Part shown: in pieces, positions 56,428-64,000 of the stretch | How the letters are laid out: each line of letters begins with the position of its first letter | How positions within the stretch are numbered: position 1 is the stretch's first letter | Assembly: GCF_021650705.1 (NCBI RefSeq) | Contig: NZ_CP087138.1 | Span: 3,100,001-3,164,000 of the forward strand | Length of the DNA stretch: 64,000 bases | Direction of reading: 5' to 3' | Source: Pseudomonas sp. KNUC1026 | GTDB lineage: Bacteria; Pseudomonadota; Gammaproteobacteria; Pseudomonadales; Pseudomonadaceae | Made by a program: the position numbers and the translations under genes | Notes under the pieces: generated by a model | The model's database searches: none | Told to the model about the DNA's origin: nothing | Seen by the model: the letters and a program-made list of their open reading frames with translations, nothing else

Positions 56428-56505
56428 AGCAAGGCGGGCATCCTGCAACCAGCTCCTCATTATTGTTGCTTCCAGCCCGCGTTCCCCAGGCGGGCTTTTT
56501 TCTGC
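56421..56505 (+). ncRNA. Candidate small RNA, copy B of a tandem pair
   Basis: Leader TTGACG-C-GCTTTTCAC, then CAACCAGCTCCTCA, then the hairpin GCCCGC-N9-GCGGGC followed by T6 (56475-56501). The conserved leader, CUCCUC segment and terminator, with diverged bases between, suggest a duplicated sRNA gene. No ORF covers it. Confidence 0.4.
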
Positions 56506-56541
56506 CTGCGATTTACCAATTTCACGAATGTTCAGGCAAAC

Positions 56542-56570
56542 AAAAAGGGCGACCCTTTCGGATCGCCCTT
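56542..56570 (-). terminator. Terminator after tRNA-Val
   Basis: AAGGGCGA-CCCTTTCGGA-TCGCCCTT with a T-run on the minus strand; directly downstream of the tRNA on that strand. Confidence 0.85.
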
Positions 56571-56599
56571 CAAGTGCCCGCAACGCGGGGCTTCGGATT

Positions 56600-56676
56600 T
56601 GGTAGGCACAATTGGACTCGAACCAACGACCCCCACCATGTCAAGGTGGTGCTCTAACCAACTGAGCTATGTGCCT
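56600..56676 (-). tRNA. tRNA-Val (anticodon GAC)
   Basis: 77 nt with encoded CCA. Acceptor AGGCACA; anticodon loop TTGACAT within CCACC/GGTGG gives GAC; T-arm TTGGTTCGAGTCCAA. Confidence 0.95.
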
Positions 56677-56725
56677 GCTGTGGCGCGGCATTCTACGGGT
56701 TTTGCCGGCACTGTCAAGGGCTGTG

Positions 56726-57859
56726 TCACGGCAGCTTCAGCCTGGCCCCGCCTGGATGTTTGTTCACCTGCGCCCATGGCAGCACCGGCCACTCTGGCGA
56801 TTCGCACGAGCGCATCACCCGAGCGAAATACGGCCCCAGGTACAGCCCCTTCTCGGTGAAATGCCAGGAAGGGAACGTCCACACCTGCGCGTCGGTGTAA
56901 TCACAGTCGTCTTCGCTCTTCGGTGCCTCCATGTCGCTGGGATACAACTTCGTGAAGGCCTTGAGCAGCCAGGGAACCAGCTTCTGCTCACGGTATTGGC
57001 TCAAAGCGTCGAAGTCCTTGCTTTCGCTGCCGTCTTCAAAGTGCCGAGCCGGGCCGTCGCCGACCCAGAGCACGTCTTCCAGGGTCAGTTCCTGCCCCGT
57101 TTCGACCGAAAGGCTCAGCCCGGAATCACCTGCATCAGGGTGTGCGCCGCCGCAATAATAGCCAGTGCTGATGTTCAGGCTGACGACCGATGCGGAGAAG
57201 TAGGTGGGCGCCACACTCTGGGTGTAATCGAAATTCTCGCCACCGGTGGCCTGGCAGCTGTGCCAGGTCACTACCTCGGCCAGCAAGCGGTCGCGCAGCA
57301 CGGCATTTAGCCGCTGGCGCTGTGCATCGGTGTAGCCGCTGCTCAGTTGCGGCATGCGCAGGCCCGTGACCGGTTCATCGAGCCACTGCAGGCTATACCC
57401 CATGAAACTGCCTTGCTTGCCGGGCTTGAGCGGGGTTTGCAGCAGCCGCAGGTAATCGTAAGGGGCCTTCTCGCGCTGCTCAGCCATGAAGGCACCTGCG
57501 CCATCGGGGAGCGGCGGCACCTGTGCCTTGGCCAGGGTTACAGGCAGTTGCTTGCCCTTGGCGCCCTGCCATTGCCCGGCCCAGCCGCCGTTGGTGCGCT
57601 TGAGCAGCAGCTGTGCCTTGGGCCCGTCGGTGAAACGATCGCCCTCGTCCAGCGCCAGCTCGTCACCCTTGAGCGTGCCGGCCAGAGGCAGGTCCTTATG
57701 GAATTTTTCATAGAAATAACGCCCGGTGGCCTCGCTGCCGTCGGCGTCGATCTCTACCACGATCGGCATCTTGCCCAGGGTACCGCTGAACACCTCGGGG
57801 GCTGCCTGCAGTGCCGGCGCCAGTGCCCACAATGCCAGGGCGTAATACTTGGTTTTCAT
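56726..57859 (-). CDS. Periplasmic protein with DUF3298-like domain
   Basis: 377 aa from MKTKYYALAL, which has AAGGA 7 bases upstream; two codons earlier is another ATG. Signal peptide LWALAPALQA. N-terminal beta domain (GTLGKMPIVVEIDADG) then a DUF3298/RsiV-like C-terminal domain with SLNISTGYYCGGAHPDAGDSG near 235 and LTLEDVLWVGD. This fold binds peptidoglycan-derived ligands or lysozyme in a few studied members. Monocistronic, downstream of the alginate lyase gene on the same strand. Confidence 0.75.
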   Translation of the reverse strand: MKTKYYALALWALAPALQAAPEVFSGTLGKMPIVVEIDADGSEATGRYFYEKFHKDLPLAGTLKGDELALDEGDRFTDGPKAQLLLKRTNGGWAGQWQGAKGKQLPVTLAKAQVPPLPDGAGAFMAEQREKAPYDYLRLLQTPLKPGKQGSFMGYSLQWLDEPVTGLRMPQLSSGYTDAQRQRLNAVLRDRLLAEVVTWHSCQATGGENFDYTQSVAPTYFSASVVSLNISTGYYCGGAHPDAGDSGLSLSVETGQELTLEDVLWVGDGPARHFEDGSESKDFDALSQYREQKLVPWLLKAFTKLYPSDMEAPKSEDDCDYTDAQVWTFPSWHFTEKGLYLGPYFARVMRSCESPEWPVLPWAQVNKHPGGARLKLP

Positions 57860-57913
57860 GGCCATCCTTGCTGAGGGAAGTTGGCCGGCATTTTAAGGCG
57901 GCGGGCGCCACCG

Positions 57914-58585
57914 TCAATTGACGGTGTGCACAGCCTTCAATTGGGAAAACAGCACCTGCCCACCCTCGCTGCTGTAGCCGGTGTTGTCCTGGGTGTAGAC
58001 GCCAGCCTTGAAGTACAGGGTTTCGTTTTTCCAGGCCGAGCCGATCTTGGTGCTGTAGCCCTTGTTGCGCGCAGTAACGGACAGGTCGCCGCGGGTGCCC
58101 AGATGGATCATGTAATTGAAACGGGTGTTCATCGGCACATCCTCGGCCACAGTGATCACCTGCGCATGCTTCTCGCTGGGCGTACGCCGCAGCTTGGCGA
58201 CGATCTTGCCGGTCTTGTAGCCGTCGCTGTACTGGTATTCCAGCTTGAGCAAAGGGCGAGTGCTTTCATAGCAGTGGATCTGGCCGATCACCACTTTCCC
58301 GGAAGACGGCACTTTGCTGACCGTCACCTGCGCGCGCAGCATGTTGTTGGCTTCGGTGTACTTCCAGTTGCGCAACTGGCCGTCCTTGAAAGTCTCGCGC
58401 AGCTCGGTACGGGGGTAGATGGCATTGGCGGTCTTGGCCCCGGTCACCGGTGCCCAGAAGAACAGCTGGCCATGCTTGGAATTGAAATACTTGTCGTTGT
58501 AACCAGAGGTCAACTGCGGCGTTTCGACAGTTTTCGGCGGGCTTCCCACGGGGATGCTGAGGTTCCACACGGCGAGGTCGATCAT
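57914..58585 (-). CDS. Polysaccharide lyase family 7 (alginate lyase-like), no signal peptide
   Basis: 223 aa. The three PL7 sequence motifs are present: RTELRE near 66, QIH near 108 and YFKAGVYTQ near 198, giving the active-site Arg, Gln/His and Tyr. The frame begins MIDLAVWNLSIPVG without a secretion signal, so the enzyme is predicted cytosolic unless the start is mis-set or export is non-classical. It cleaves mannuronate-guluronate polymers by beta-elimination. No alginate synthesis genes are in the window. Confidence 0.88.
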   Translation of the reverse strand: MIDLAVWNLSIPVGSPPKTVETPQLTSGYNDKYFNSKHGQLFFWAPVTGAKTANAIYPRTELRETFKDGQLRNWKYTEANNMLRAQVTVSKVPSSGKVVIGQIHCYESTRPLLKLEYQYSDGYKTGKIVAKLRRTPSEKHAQVITVAEDVPMNTRFNYMIHLGTRGDLSVTARNKGYSTKIGSAWKNETLYFKAGVYTQDNTGYSSEGGQVLFSQLKAVHTVN

Positions 58586-58838
58586 GACGGTTGGGCCTTG
58601 TAAAAGAGCTGTATAACGACGTCCTTGACAGAGGAGGTGTGATCGTCCGGATCAGAGAAGGCAGGTTTTATAAGAGCAATCCGAAACGATGGAAAGATTT
58701 ATTTCGATTCGAAATAAAGGCCATTCGCCAGCCTAGCAAAATGCAATTACGACCAAACGCCCAGCCTTCCACGTGTCTACCTGAAATTGCCGTTCGTCGG
58801 CGAATACGTCGATTTGTTGAACCCGCCGTTAACAAATC
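58586..58838. other. AT-richer intergenic region
   Basis: About 250 bp, lower in GC than its neighbours, between the divergent alginate lyase and chemoreceptor genes. No convincing gene, hairpin or operator was found; it should hold both promoters. Confidence 0.5.
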
Positions 58839-60584
58839 ATGACGCCAATATTCCGGTGTCATAAAGCCATCACTTTTAACCTGTACAAAGGTGCCAGGTT
58901 TTCCAGGCCCGCAGGTTGCCGCCGTGTCCATACTGTTTCGCTTCAAGCGCCCCCTCAATTGCTGCGTCGGCTGAGCATCGGCCGCCGCCTTTTCGCCGGT
59001 TTCGGCATTACTGCGCTGCTGGTCGCGGGCCTGGGTGGCTTCTGCCTGTGGCAGATGCAGGGCATCCGCGCTCAGGGCGAGCGGGTCGAGCAAGGCCCGA
59101 TGACCAGCATCGCCCAGGCCGACGCCATCGCACTGGACCTTGCCAAGCTGCGAGGCGAGGCGCTGATGCTGCAAGCGCACGCCAATGATCCCGCCGAGCT
59201 GGTTAACCGCAAGATCAACGTCGAGCAGTTGAGCAACTCGCTGAACGCTGCATTCAACGAATACCTGGGGCGCATCCCGGCCGGTGCCGAGCAGGATTCG
59301 GTGAAACTGCTGCGCGATGCCTACTTGCCCTTTCTGGAGTCGGTGAAAAAAGGCATCACCCTGGTGGAAAGCAAGCAGATCGACGACGCCGTCGCCCAGA
59401 CCGGCATGGCCCTGGACATCCAGGGCGGGCTGATGGACATGCAGGTGCAACTGCTGCGCGAGCTGAACAAGCAGACCAGCGCCGAAGCGTTGGCGCAGGC
59501 AGCCAGCAACGCCCGCCAGGCACGCATCGTGGTACCGGCGATGCTGGGCGCAACGTTGGTGTTGATGCTGTTGCTGGCCTGGCGCCTGACGGTGAGCATT
59601 ACCCGCCCGCTGCGCCAGGCGCTGCAGGTGGCGCGCACCGTGGCATCCGGCAATCTGGCTCAGCCTGTACTGGCGGCAGGCACGGATGAGGCCGCGCAGT
59701 TGCTCGGCGAGCTGGGCCACATGCGTGATCAGTTGCACAGCGTACTCAGCCAGATCGGCGGAACAGTCGGCCGGCTGAACTCGGCCACTCAGGAAATGGG
59801 CGCGATCATGCACGACAGCGCCGAAGGCATGCACCTGCAATACAGCGAGATCGAGCTCGCGGCCACGGCAGTCACGCAGATGACCCAGGCGGTCGAGGAA
59901 GTGGCCGGCAACGCGGTATCGACCTCCACCGAGTCGCGCAACTCCAGCGAGGCGGTGCGCAAGGGCCAGCAACAGCTGGACGACACCATGCACGACATCG
60001 GCCGCCTGGCCGATCAGGTGCAGAGCGCCGCCGAGCAGGCACGCAACCTGGCCGAACAGACCCAAGGCATCAATAAAGTGCTGGATGTCATCCGTGCGGT
60101 GGCCGACCAGACTAACCTGCTGGCACTCAACGCGGCCATCGAGGCGGCTCGCGCCGGTGAAGTGGGCCGCGGTTTTGCCGTGGTGGCCGATGAGGTGCGC
60201 GGGCTGGCGCACCGTACCGGAGTGTCGACGCGCGAGATCGAGCAGATGATGGAAGGCATTCACCATGGCACCGGCCAGGCCGTGCAAGCCCTTGCCGACA
60301 GTGCCTCGCAGGCCGGGCAGACACGCCAGCGCGCGCAAGCGGCGCGTGATGTACTGGGTGACATTTCTCGCTCGGTGGCCGGCATCGACGAGCGCAACCA
60401 GGTCATCGCCAGCGCAGCCGAACAGCAGGCTCAGGTGGCGCGGGAAGTGGACCGAAACCTTGTACGCATTCGTGACCTGTCGATGCAGAGCGCCCATGGT
60501 GCCGAGCAGACCAGCCAGGCGAGCCAGGAGCTGGGCCGCATCGCCGCCGAGCTCGATGCCACCATGGCGCGCTTTGCCCTGTAG
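58839..60584 (+). CDS. Methyl-accepting chemotaxis protein (4HB type)
   Basis: Up to 581 aa; the start is uncertain. The first 35-40 codons ([13 protein letters not shown]...) look non-coding, and the receptor proper begins near [17 protein letters not shown], possibly from a TTG. TM1 near 46-68, a 4HB-like periplasmic helical region of about 150 residues, TM2 near 228-250, HAMP, and a signalling domain with [19 protein letters not shown]. Signals to CheA/CheW. No ligand can be inferred. Confidence 0.8.
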   Translation: MTPIFRCHKAITFNLYKGARFSRPAGCRRVHTVSLQAPPQLLRRLSIGRRLFAGFGITALLVAGLGGFCLWQMQGIRAQGERVEQGPMTSIAQADAIALDLAKLRGEALMLQAHANDPAELVNRKINVEQLSNSLNAAFNEYLGRIPAGAEQDSVKLLRDAYLPFLESVKKGITLVESKQIDDAVAQTGMALDIQGGLMDMQVQLLRELNKQTSAEALAQAASNARQARIVVPAMLGATLVLMLLLAWRLTVSITRPLRQALQVARTVASGNLAQPVLAAGTDEAAQLLGELGHMRDQLHSVLSQIGGTVGRLNSATQEMGAIMHDSAEGMHLQYSEIELAATAVTQMTQAVEEVAGNAVSTSTESRNSSEAVRKGQQQLDDTMHDIGRLADQVQSAAEQARNLAEQTQGINKVLDVIRAVADQTNLLALNAAIEAARAGEVGRGFAVVADEVRGLAHRTGVSTREIEQMMEGIHHGTGQAVQALADSASQAGQTRQRAQAARDVLGDISRSVAGIDERNQVIASAAEQQAQVAREVDRNLVRIRDLSMQSAHGAEQTSQASQELGRIAAELDATMARFAL

Positions 60585-60591
60585 GCAAGCC

Positions 60592-61566
60592 TCAGCCGCC
60601 GGTCACCTGGTTCACCAAAACCTCACCGCGGGCCAGGCGATCGATGTTCTCGGCAATGACCCGGTAGCGCCGCTCGAACAGGCCGTGGGTCCAGCCCGAG
60701 ATGTGTGGGGTGCAGAACGCGTTGGGCAACGTTTCGAACGGCTGCTGCGCTGGCTGCACCGCATCGCCCTCCCCCGCCGGGTACTGATACCAGACATCCA
60801 GAAATGCGCGTGCGATGCGCTCGTCCCGGAGCGCCTGGTACAGCGCCTGCTGGTCGACCACAGCGGCGCGAGCGATATTGACCAACACTGCATCACGGCG
60901 CATCGCAGCCAATTGGGCGCTGCCAAAGGCGCCACGCGTGTGCTCGTTGAGCGGGCAACTGAGCACTACGAAGTCAGCCCGGGGCAACTGTGCGAGCAGC
61001 TCAGCCTCGGTGTAGGCCTCATCCATCGGCCCCTCTACACGGCCATCGCGAGCGCGGCTGGAGATGGCAATCACACGAATGCCGAACGCGCGGGCGCGCA
61101 CTGCCACCGCCTGGCCGATGCGGCCGAAGCCCAGGATCAACAGCGTCTTGCCGTACAACTCGCCGCGCGGCCTGCGGCTCAGGTAGGCCTCGGAGAAGGT
61201 AGCGCTGTCGAACGCAGCGCCCACCCGCGCCAGGCCGATCTGATGTTCCAGCAGGCAGGCCATGGCGTACTCCGCCATCGGGATTTCGTGCTCGAACACG
61301 TTGCATACCTGGCAACCTTCTGGCAGCACCGCGAAGTCGATGCCATCGAGCCCCGCGCCAGGCACGTGCAGCAGGCGAAAGCGCGGTGCCGGTGCAGCGC
61401 GCTTGAAGCGCATCGCTACAAGCACATCGGCGCCTTCGATCTGCTCGTCCCAGGCTGCAGATTCATGCGCCTGGCGTGGCAGCGCCACGAACCGGGATGG
61501 GGTTTGCAACGCAGCGGCCAGTTCCGCTTGATGAGTGGCGGCTTCGCCGATCATGACGATCTTCAT
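60592..61566 (-). CDS. D-isomer-specific 2-hydroxyacid dehydrogenase
   Basis: 324 aa. NAD-binding LILGFGRIGQAVAVRARAFG near 142-160, catalytic Arg in VNIARAAVV near 235 and His in CTPHISGWTHG near 290. It reduces 2-keto acids or oxidises D-2-hydroxy acids. Downstream of an MFS sugar-acid transporter and a LacI regulator on the same strand with a 22-bp gap, so probably part of uptake and metabolism of a sugar acid. Confidence 0.9.
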   Translation of the reverse strand: MKIVMIGEAATHQAELAAALQTPSRFVALPRQAHESAAWDEQIEGADVLVAMRFKRAAPAPRFRLLHVPGAGLDGIDFAVLPEGCQVCNVFEHEIPMAEYAMACLLEHQIGLARVGAAFDSATFSEAYLSRRPRGELYGKTLLILGFGRIGQAVAVRARAFGIRVIAISSRARDGRVEGPMDEAYTEAELLAQLPRADFVVLSCPLNEHTRGAFGSAQLAAMRRDAVLVNIARAAVVDQQALYQALRDERIARAFLDVWYQYPAGEGDAVQPAQQPFETLPNAFCTPHISGWTHGLFERRYRVIAENIDRLARGEVLVNQVTGG

Positions 61567-61588
61567 ATGGATTCCTTTGAGCGATGCA

Positions 61589-63010
61589 TCATTGGCCTGG
61601 CTGTGCGCCGACCAGTGAGGTCTTCAGTTGCAGGCGCTGGATCTTGCCCACCAGCACCAGGTAACACAGGATGGCGCCGACCGCATGGGCAGCGATGAAC
61701 ACCAGGGCGATGGAGAAGTTGCCGGCGTCGCTGACCAGATAGCCAATGATGATTGGCGTGACGATGCCGGCGATATTGCCGAAACCATTGAACAGCGAGC
61801 CGGCCAGGCCCGAGGCCTCCTTGGGCACCACGTCCGACATCACCCCCCAGCCTTGGGCCCCGAAGCCCTTGCCGAAGAATGACGCGGCCATCAGGGTGAC
61901 AACCAGCCATTCGGTGTCGATGTAGTTGCAGATGATCATCGAGGTGCACAACAGCATGCCGGCCACCAGCGGGATCTTGCGCGCCGCGCTCAGGGAAAAG
62001 CCCCGGCGCAGCAGCCAGTCGGAAAACACACCGCCCAGCACCCCGCCCAGGAAGCCGGCGATGGCGGGGATTGCGGCGATGATGCCGGCCTTGAGGATCG
62101 ACATGCCGCGGTCCTGGACCAGGTAGATGGGGAACCAGGTCAGGAAGAAGTAGGTGAGCGTGGTGACGCAGTACTGGCCCAGGAAGATGCCGGCCATCAT
62201 GCGGTTGCGCACGATCTCGCCTACGCATGCCCAGGTGCGCACGCTGCCTTCTTCGCCCTTCTTGCGCCGGGTGTTCTCGGGGCTGTCCATATCGACCACC
62301 GCGCCGCCTTCGACGATGTAGTCAAGCTCCGCCTGGTTCATCCGCGGATGCTGGCGCGGCGCGTGGATCACTTTGAGCCAGATGCCCATGGTCACGAAGC
62401 CAAGGGTGCCCATCAGCAGGTACACGTACTGCCAACCGAACTCCTGGGTGATCCAGCCCATCAGCGGGGCGAAGATGACCTTGGCGAAGTACGAAGAAGA
62501 CGTGAACAGCGCCGAGGTAGTGCCACGTTCCGAGGCCGGGAACCAGGTTGCGACCACCCGGCTGTTGGCTGGAAATGCCGGCGCCTCTGCAATGCCGATC
62601 AGAACGCGCAGCAGAAACAGCGCAGCGATGCCTACGGCTGCCGGCAGGCCGATGACGAAGCCCATGGTGAAGGTCAATGCCGACCACAGGCCGAAGCTGA
62701 CGGCGTAGACGCGCTTGGAACCGTAACGGTCGAGCAGCCTGCCGCCAGGGATCTGCGCGAGCACGTAGGTCCAGGCAAAAGCCGAGAACAGGTAGCCGAG
62801 CGTGACTGGCGACAATCCCATGGATTTCTGAATGGCTACGCCGGTGATCGACAGCGTGGAGCGGTCGGCATAGTTCATGGCTGTCATGAAGAACAGCATG
62901 GCCATAATGCCGTAGCGCACGCGGGTGGCCTTGGCGGCCTGAGCGGTCGACTGGTTGATGGTATCGCTACCATCTGCAGCGGCCGCTGGAACGGAGTCAG
63001 TCTTGGACAT
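61589..63010 (-). CDS. MFS transporter, anion:cation symporter family (GudP-like)
   Basis: 473 aa with 12 TM helices. MNYADRSTLSITGVAIQKSMGLS in TM1 and the loop GGRLLDRYGSKRVY between TM2 and TM3 are the family marks; LIGIAEAPAFPANSRVVATWFP in TM4/5 matches hexuronate/glucarate/galactarate permeases. It imports a sugar acid; the exact one cannot be read. Operon with the dehydrogenase downstream and probably controlled by the LacI-type protein upstream. Confidence 0.88.
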   Translation of the reverse strand: MSKTDSVPAAAADGSDTINQSTAQAAKATRVRYGIMAMLFFMTAMNYADRSTLSITGVAIQKSMGLSPVTLGYLFSAFAWTYVLAQIPGGRLLDRYGSKRVYAVSFGLWSALTFTMGFVIGLPAAVGIAALFLLRVLIGIAEAPAFPANSRVVATWFPASERGTTSALFTSSSYFAKVIFAPLMGWITQEFGWQYVYLLMGTLGFVTMGIWLKVIHAPRQHPRMNQAELDYIVEGGAVVDMDSPENTRRKKGEEGSVRTWACVGEIVRNRMMAGIFLGQYCVTTLTYFFLTWFPIYLVQDRGMSILKAGIIAAIPAIAGFLGGVLGGVFSDWLLRRGFSLSAARKIPLVAGMLLCTSMIICNYIDTEWLVVTLMAASFFGKGFGAQGWGVMSDVVPKEASGLAGSLFNGFGNIAGIVTPIIIGYLVSDAGNFSIALVFIAAHAVGAILCYLVLVGKIQRLQLKTSLVGAQPGQ

Positions 63011-63130
63011 GTCTGGGCCCTGGGCTGGGTGTTGTATTTATTCTTCGCGCTGGCCACCGTCGAACGATGGTAACGCAACCATCCACGCCCGAAACACTAT
63101 GCCCTTTACGGCCGCCACGCAAGCCTCTGC

Positions 63131-64000
63131 CTACAGGCTGCTGCCTCGGGTGATGATCTGAAAGCCGATATCGCGGCACGCCGGGCCGCAGTCGCCGCCG
63201 TTGAGGCGGGCCAGCAACAGGTTGGCGGCGGCGGTGCCCATGCTCTGCCCGTCGATGCGCACCGTGGAGAGTGCCGGCCAGGTGTGGGCGGCAAAGCCCA
63301 TGTCACCGAAACCGATCACGGCCAATTGCTCAGGCACCTTCAGACCGCGCGCTGCCGCCTCGGTGAGCACACCGTGGGCGATGGTGTCGGAGGTGCATAC
63401 CACCATCAGCGGCTGCTCGCCGATGGGCATGTGCGCGAGTATCCGGCCAAGCCCCTCGCGCCCTTGTGCAAGGCTCGGCAGGCCGCTGAAGCGTTCGGTG
63501 TACGCCACAGTCATATTCGCGTCAGCAAGGGCCTGGCTGAACGCCTCGCTGCGCCGCGAGCCGCGGGGGTCACCTACCTGCACCACGGCGAACCGCTGGT
63601 AACCCCGGCCGAGCAGGTGGCTGGCCAATTGCTCACCTACCTGCTCATGGGAAAACCCCACCAGCATGTCGATCGGGTCATCGGTGAGGTCCCAGGTCTC
63701 GACCACGGCGACGCCATTGGCGCGCAAGCGCTGGCGGCTGGCCTCGGTGTGCAAGGTGCCGGTGAGGATGATGCCATCGGGCCGGCGACTGAGAATGACC
63801 TCCAGCAGCTCCTGCTCCCGGGCCGCTTCATAGCCGCTCATGCCCAGCAGCACTTGATAGTTGGCGCTGGCCAACCGCTCGGTGATGGCCTGGAAGGTGT
63901 CGGAGAAAATCGGGTTGGTGAGCATGGGCACGATCACCGCCACCAGCCGGCTGCGGTTCGAGGCCAGGGCACCGGCGACGCGGTTGGGTACATAGCCGGT
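63131..64000 (-). CDS. LacI/GntR-type transcriptional regulator, 5' end cut by window edge
   Basis: Visible 289 codons. The sequence runs off the right edge while still in frame (TGYVPNRVAGALASNRS), which is the hinge following a missing N-terminal helix-turn-helix. The periplasmic-binding-like effector domain has VIVPMLTNPIFSDTFQ, GRGYQRFAVVQVGDP and LAVIGFGDMGFA. It probably controls the MFS/dehydrogenase genes in response to their substrate. Confidence 0.85.
   Translation of the reverse strand, partial: TGYVPNRVAGALASNRSRLVAVIVPMLTNPIFSDTFQAITERLASANYQVLLGMSGYEAAREQELLEVILSRRPDGIILTGTLHTEASRQRLRANGVAVVETWDLTDDPIDMLVGFSHEQVGEQLASHLLGRGYQRFAVVQVGDPRGSRRSEAFSQALADANMTVAYTERFSGLPSLAQGREGLGRILAHMPIGEQPLMVVCTSDTIAHGVLTEAAARGLKVPEQLAVIGFGDMGFAAHTWPALSTVRIDGQSMGTAAANLLLARLNGGDCGPACRDIGFQIITRGSSL

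Noticed and set aside
58591..58842. 83-codon plus-strand frame before the second chemoreceptor
   Set aside because: No ribosome site, Arg/Lys-rich random composition, and it overlaps the probable promoter region.
61589..63010. Assignment of the MFS protein as 2-ketogluconate transporter KguT
   Set aside because: TM1 sequence (MNYADRSTLSI) fits the GudP branch, and kguE/kguK/kguD partners are absent.

Overview
The window looks like chromosomal DNA of a Pseudomonas of the P. putida type. It is GC-rich, carries Pseudomonas REP/REPIN palindromes, and contains recognisably pseudomonad gacS, hda, relA, rlmD, cysM, lon-clpX-clpP-tig, folD and folE. No phage, integrase or transposase gene is seen.

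Layout. 1-955: a tandem array of about 132-bp REPIN units. 975-13586 (minus): one tightly overlapping seven-gene operon encoding a fatty acyl-AMP ligase (FAAL), an acyl-CoA-dehydrogenase-like flavoprotein, an acyl carrier protein, a one-module NRPS (C-A-T-TE), an SRPBCC protein, an RND/MMPL exporter fused to a LolA-like domain, and an outer-membrane beta-barrel. The adenylation domain reads out the canonical glycine code and the thioesterase has Cys in place of Ser. I infer an N-acylglycine-type lipid, probably desaturated next to the carbonyl, that is made and exported to the envelope by this locus. This is the most interesting system in the window. 13618-13637: a near-perfect dyad upstream of the operon, a likely repressor site. 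13780-18289: a chemoreceptor, an SDR oxidoreductase and two NlpC/P60 lipoproteins. 18765-30934: housekeeping block hda, perM, DUF2066, purM-purN, DUF3108, a 59-aa protein, DUF2058, mazG, relA, rlmD, cysM. 31121-39612: the proteostasis block ppiD-hupB-lon-clpX-clpP-tig. 39762-42583: heme oxygenase plus bacteriophytochrome kinase (bphO-bphP). 42849-43180: tRNA-Arg, -His and -Leu. 43453-54714: folD, gacS, a Pit phosphate permease, prmB, an isochorismatase-like protein, an Smr protein, folE, a GST and BenE. 54724-56505: a KilA-N/BstA-like protein, a secreted protein and a duplicated sRNA-like module. 56600-64000: tRNA-Val, a DUF3298-like protein, a PL7 alginate lyase, a second chemoreceptor, and a LacI / MFS / 2-hydroxyacid dehydrogenase set cut by the window end.

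How the main operon should work: the FAAL activates a free fatty acid as acyl-AMP and loads it on the stand-alone ACP; the dehydrogenase-like flavoprotein oxidises the acyl-ACP; the starter C domain joins it to glycine on the T domain; the Cys-thioesterase releases the product; the RND/LolA fusion and the barrel carry it outward.

Quality warning: at least six genes are broken by single-base frameshifts (FAAL, ACP, an NlpC/P60 gene, the DUF2066 gene, mazG, smr). Three of these lie in C/G homopolymers that are one base short, so most are probably sequencing errors rather than real pseudogenes. Adjacency comparisons with other pseudomonads are from memory, not from a search.
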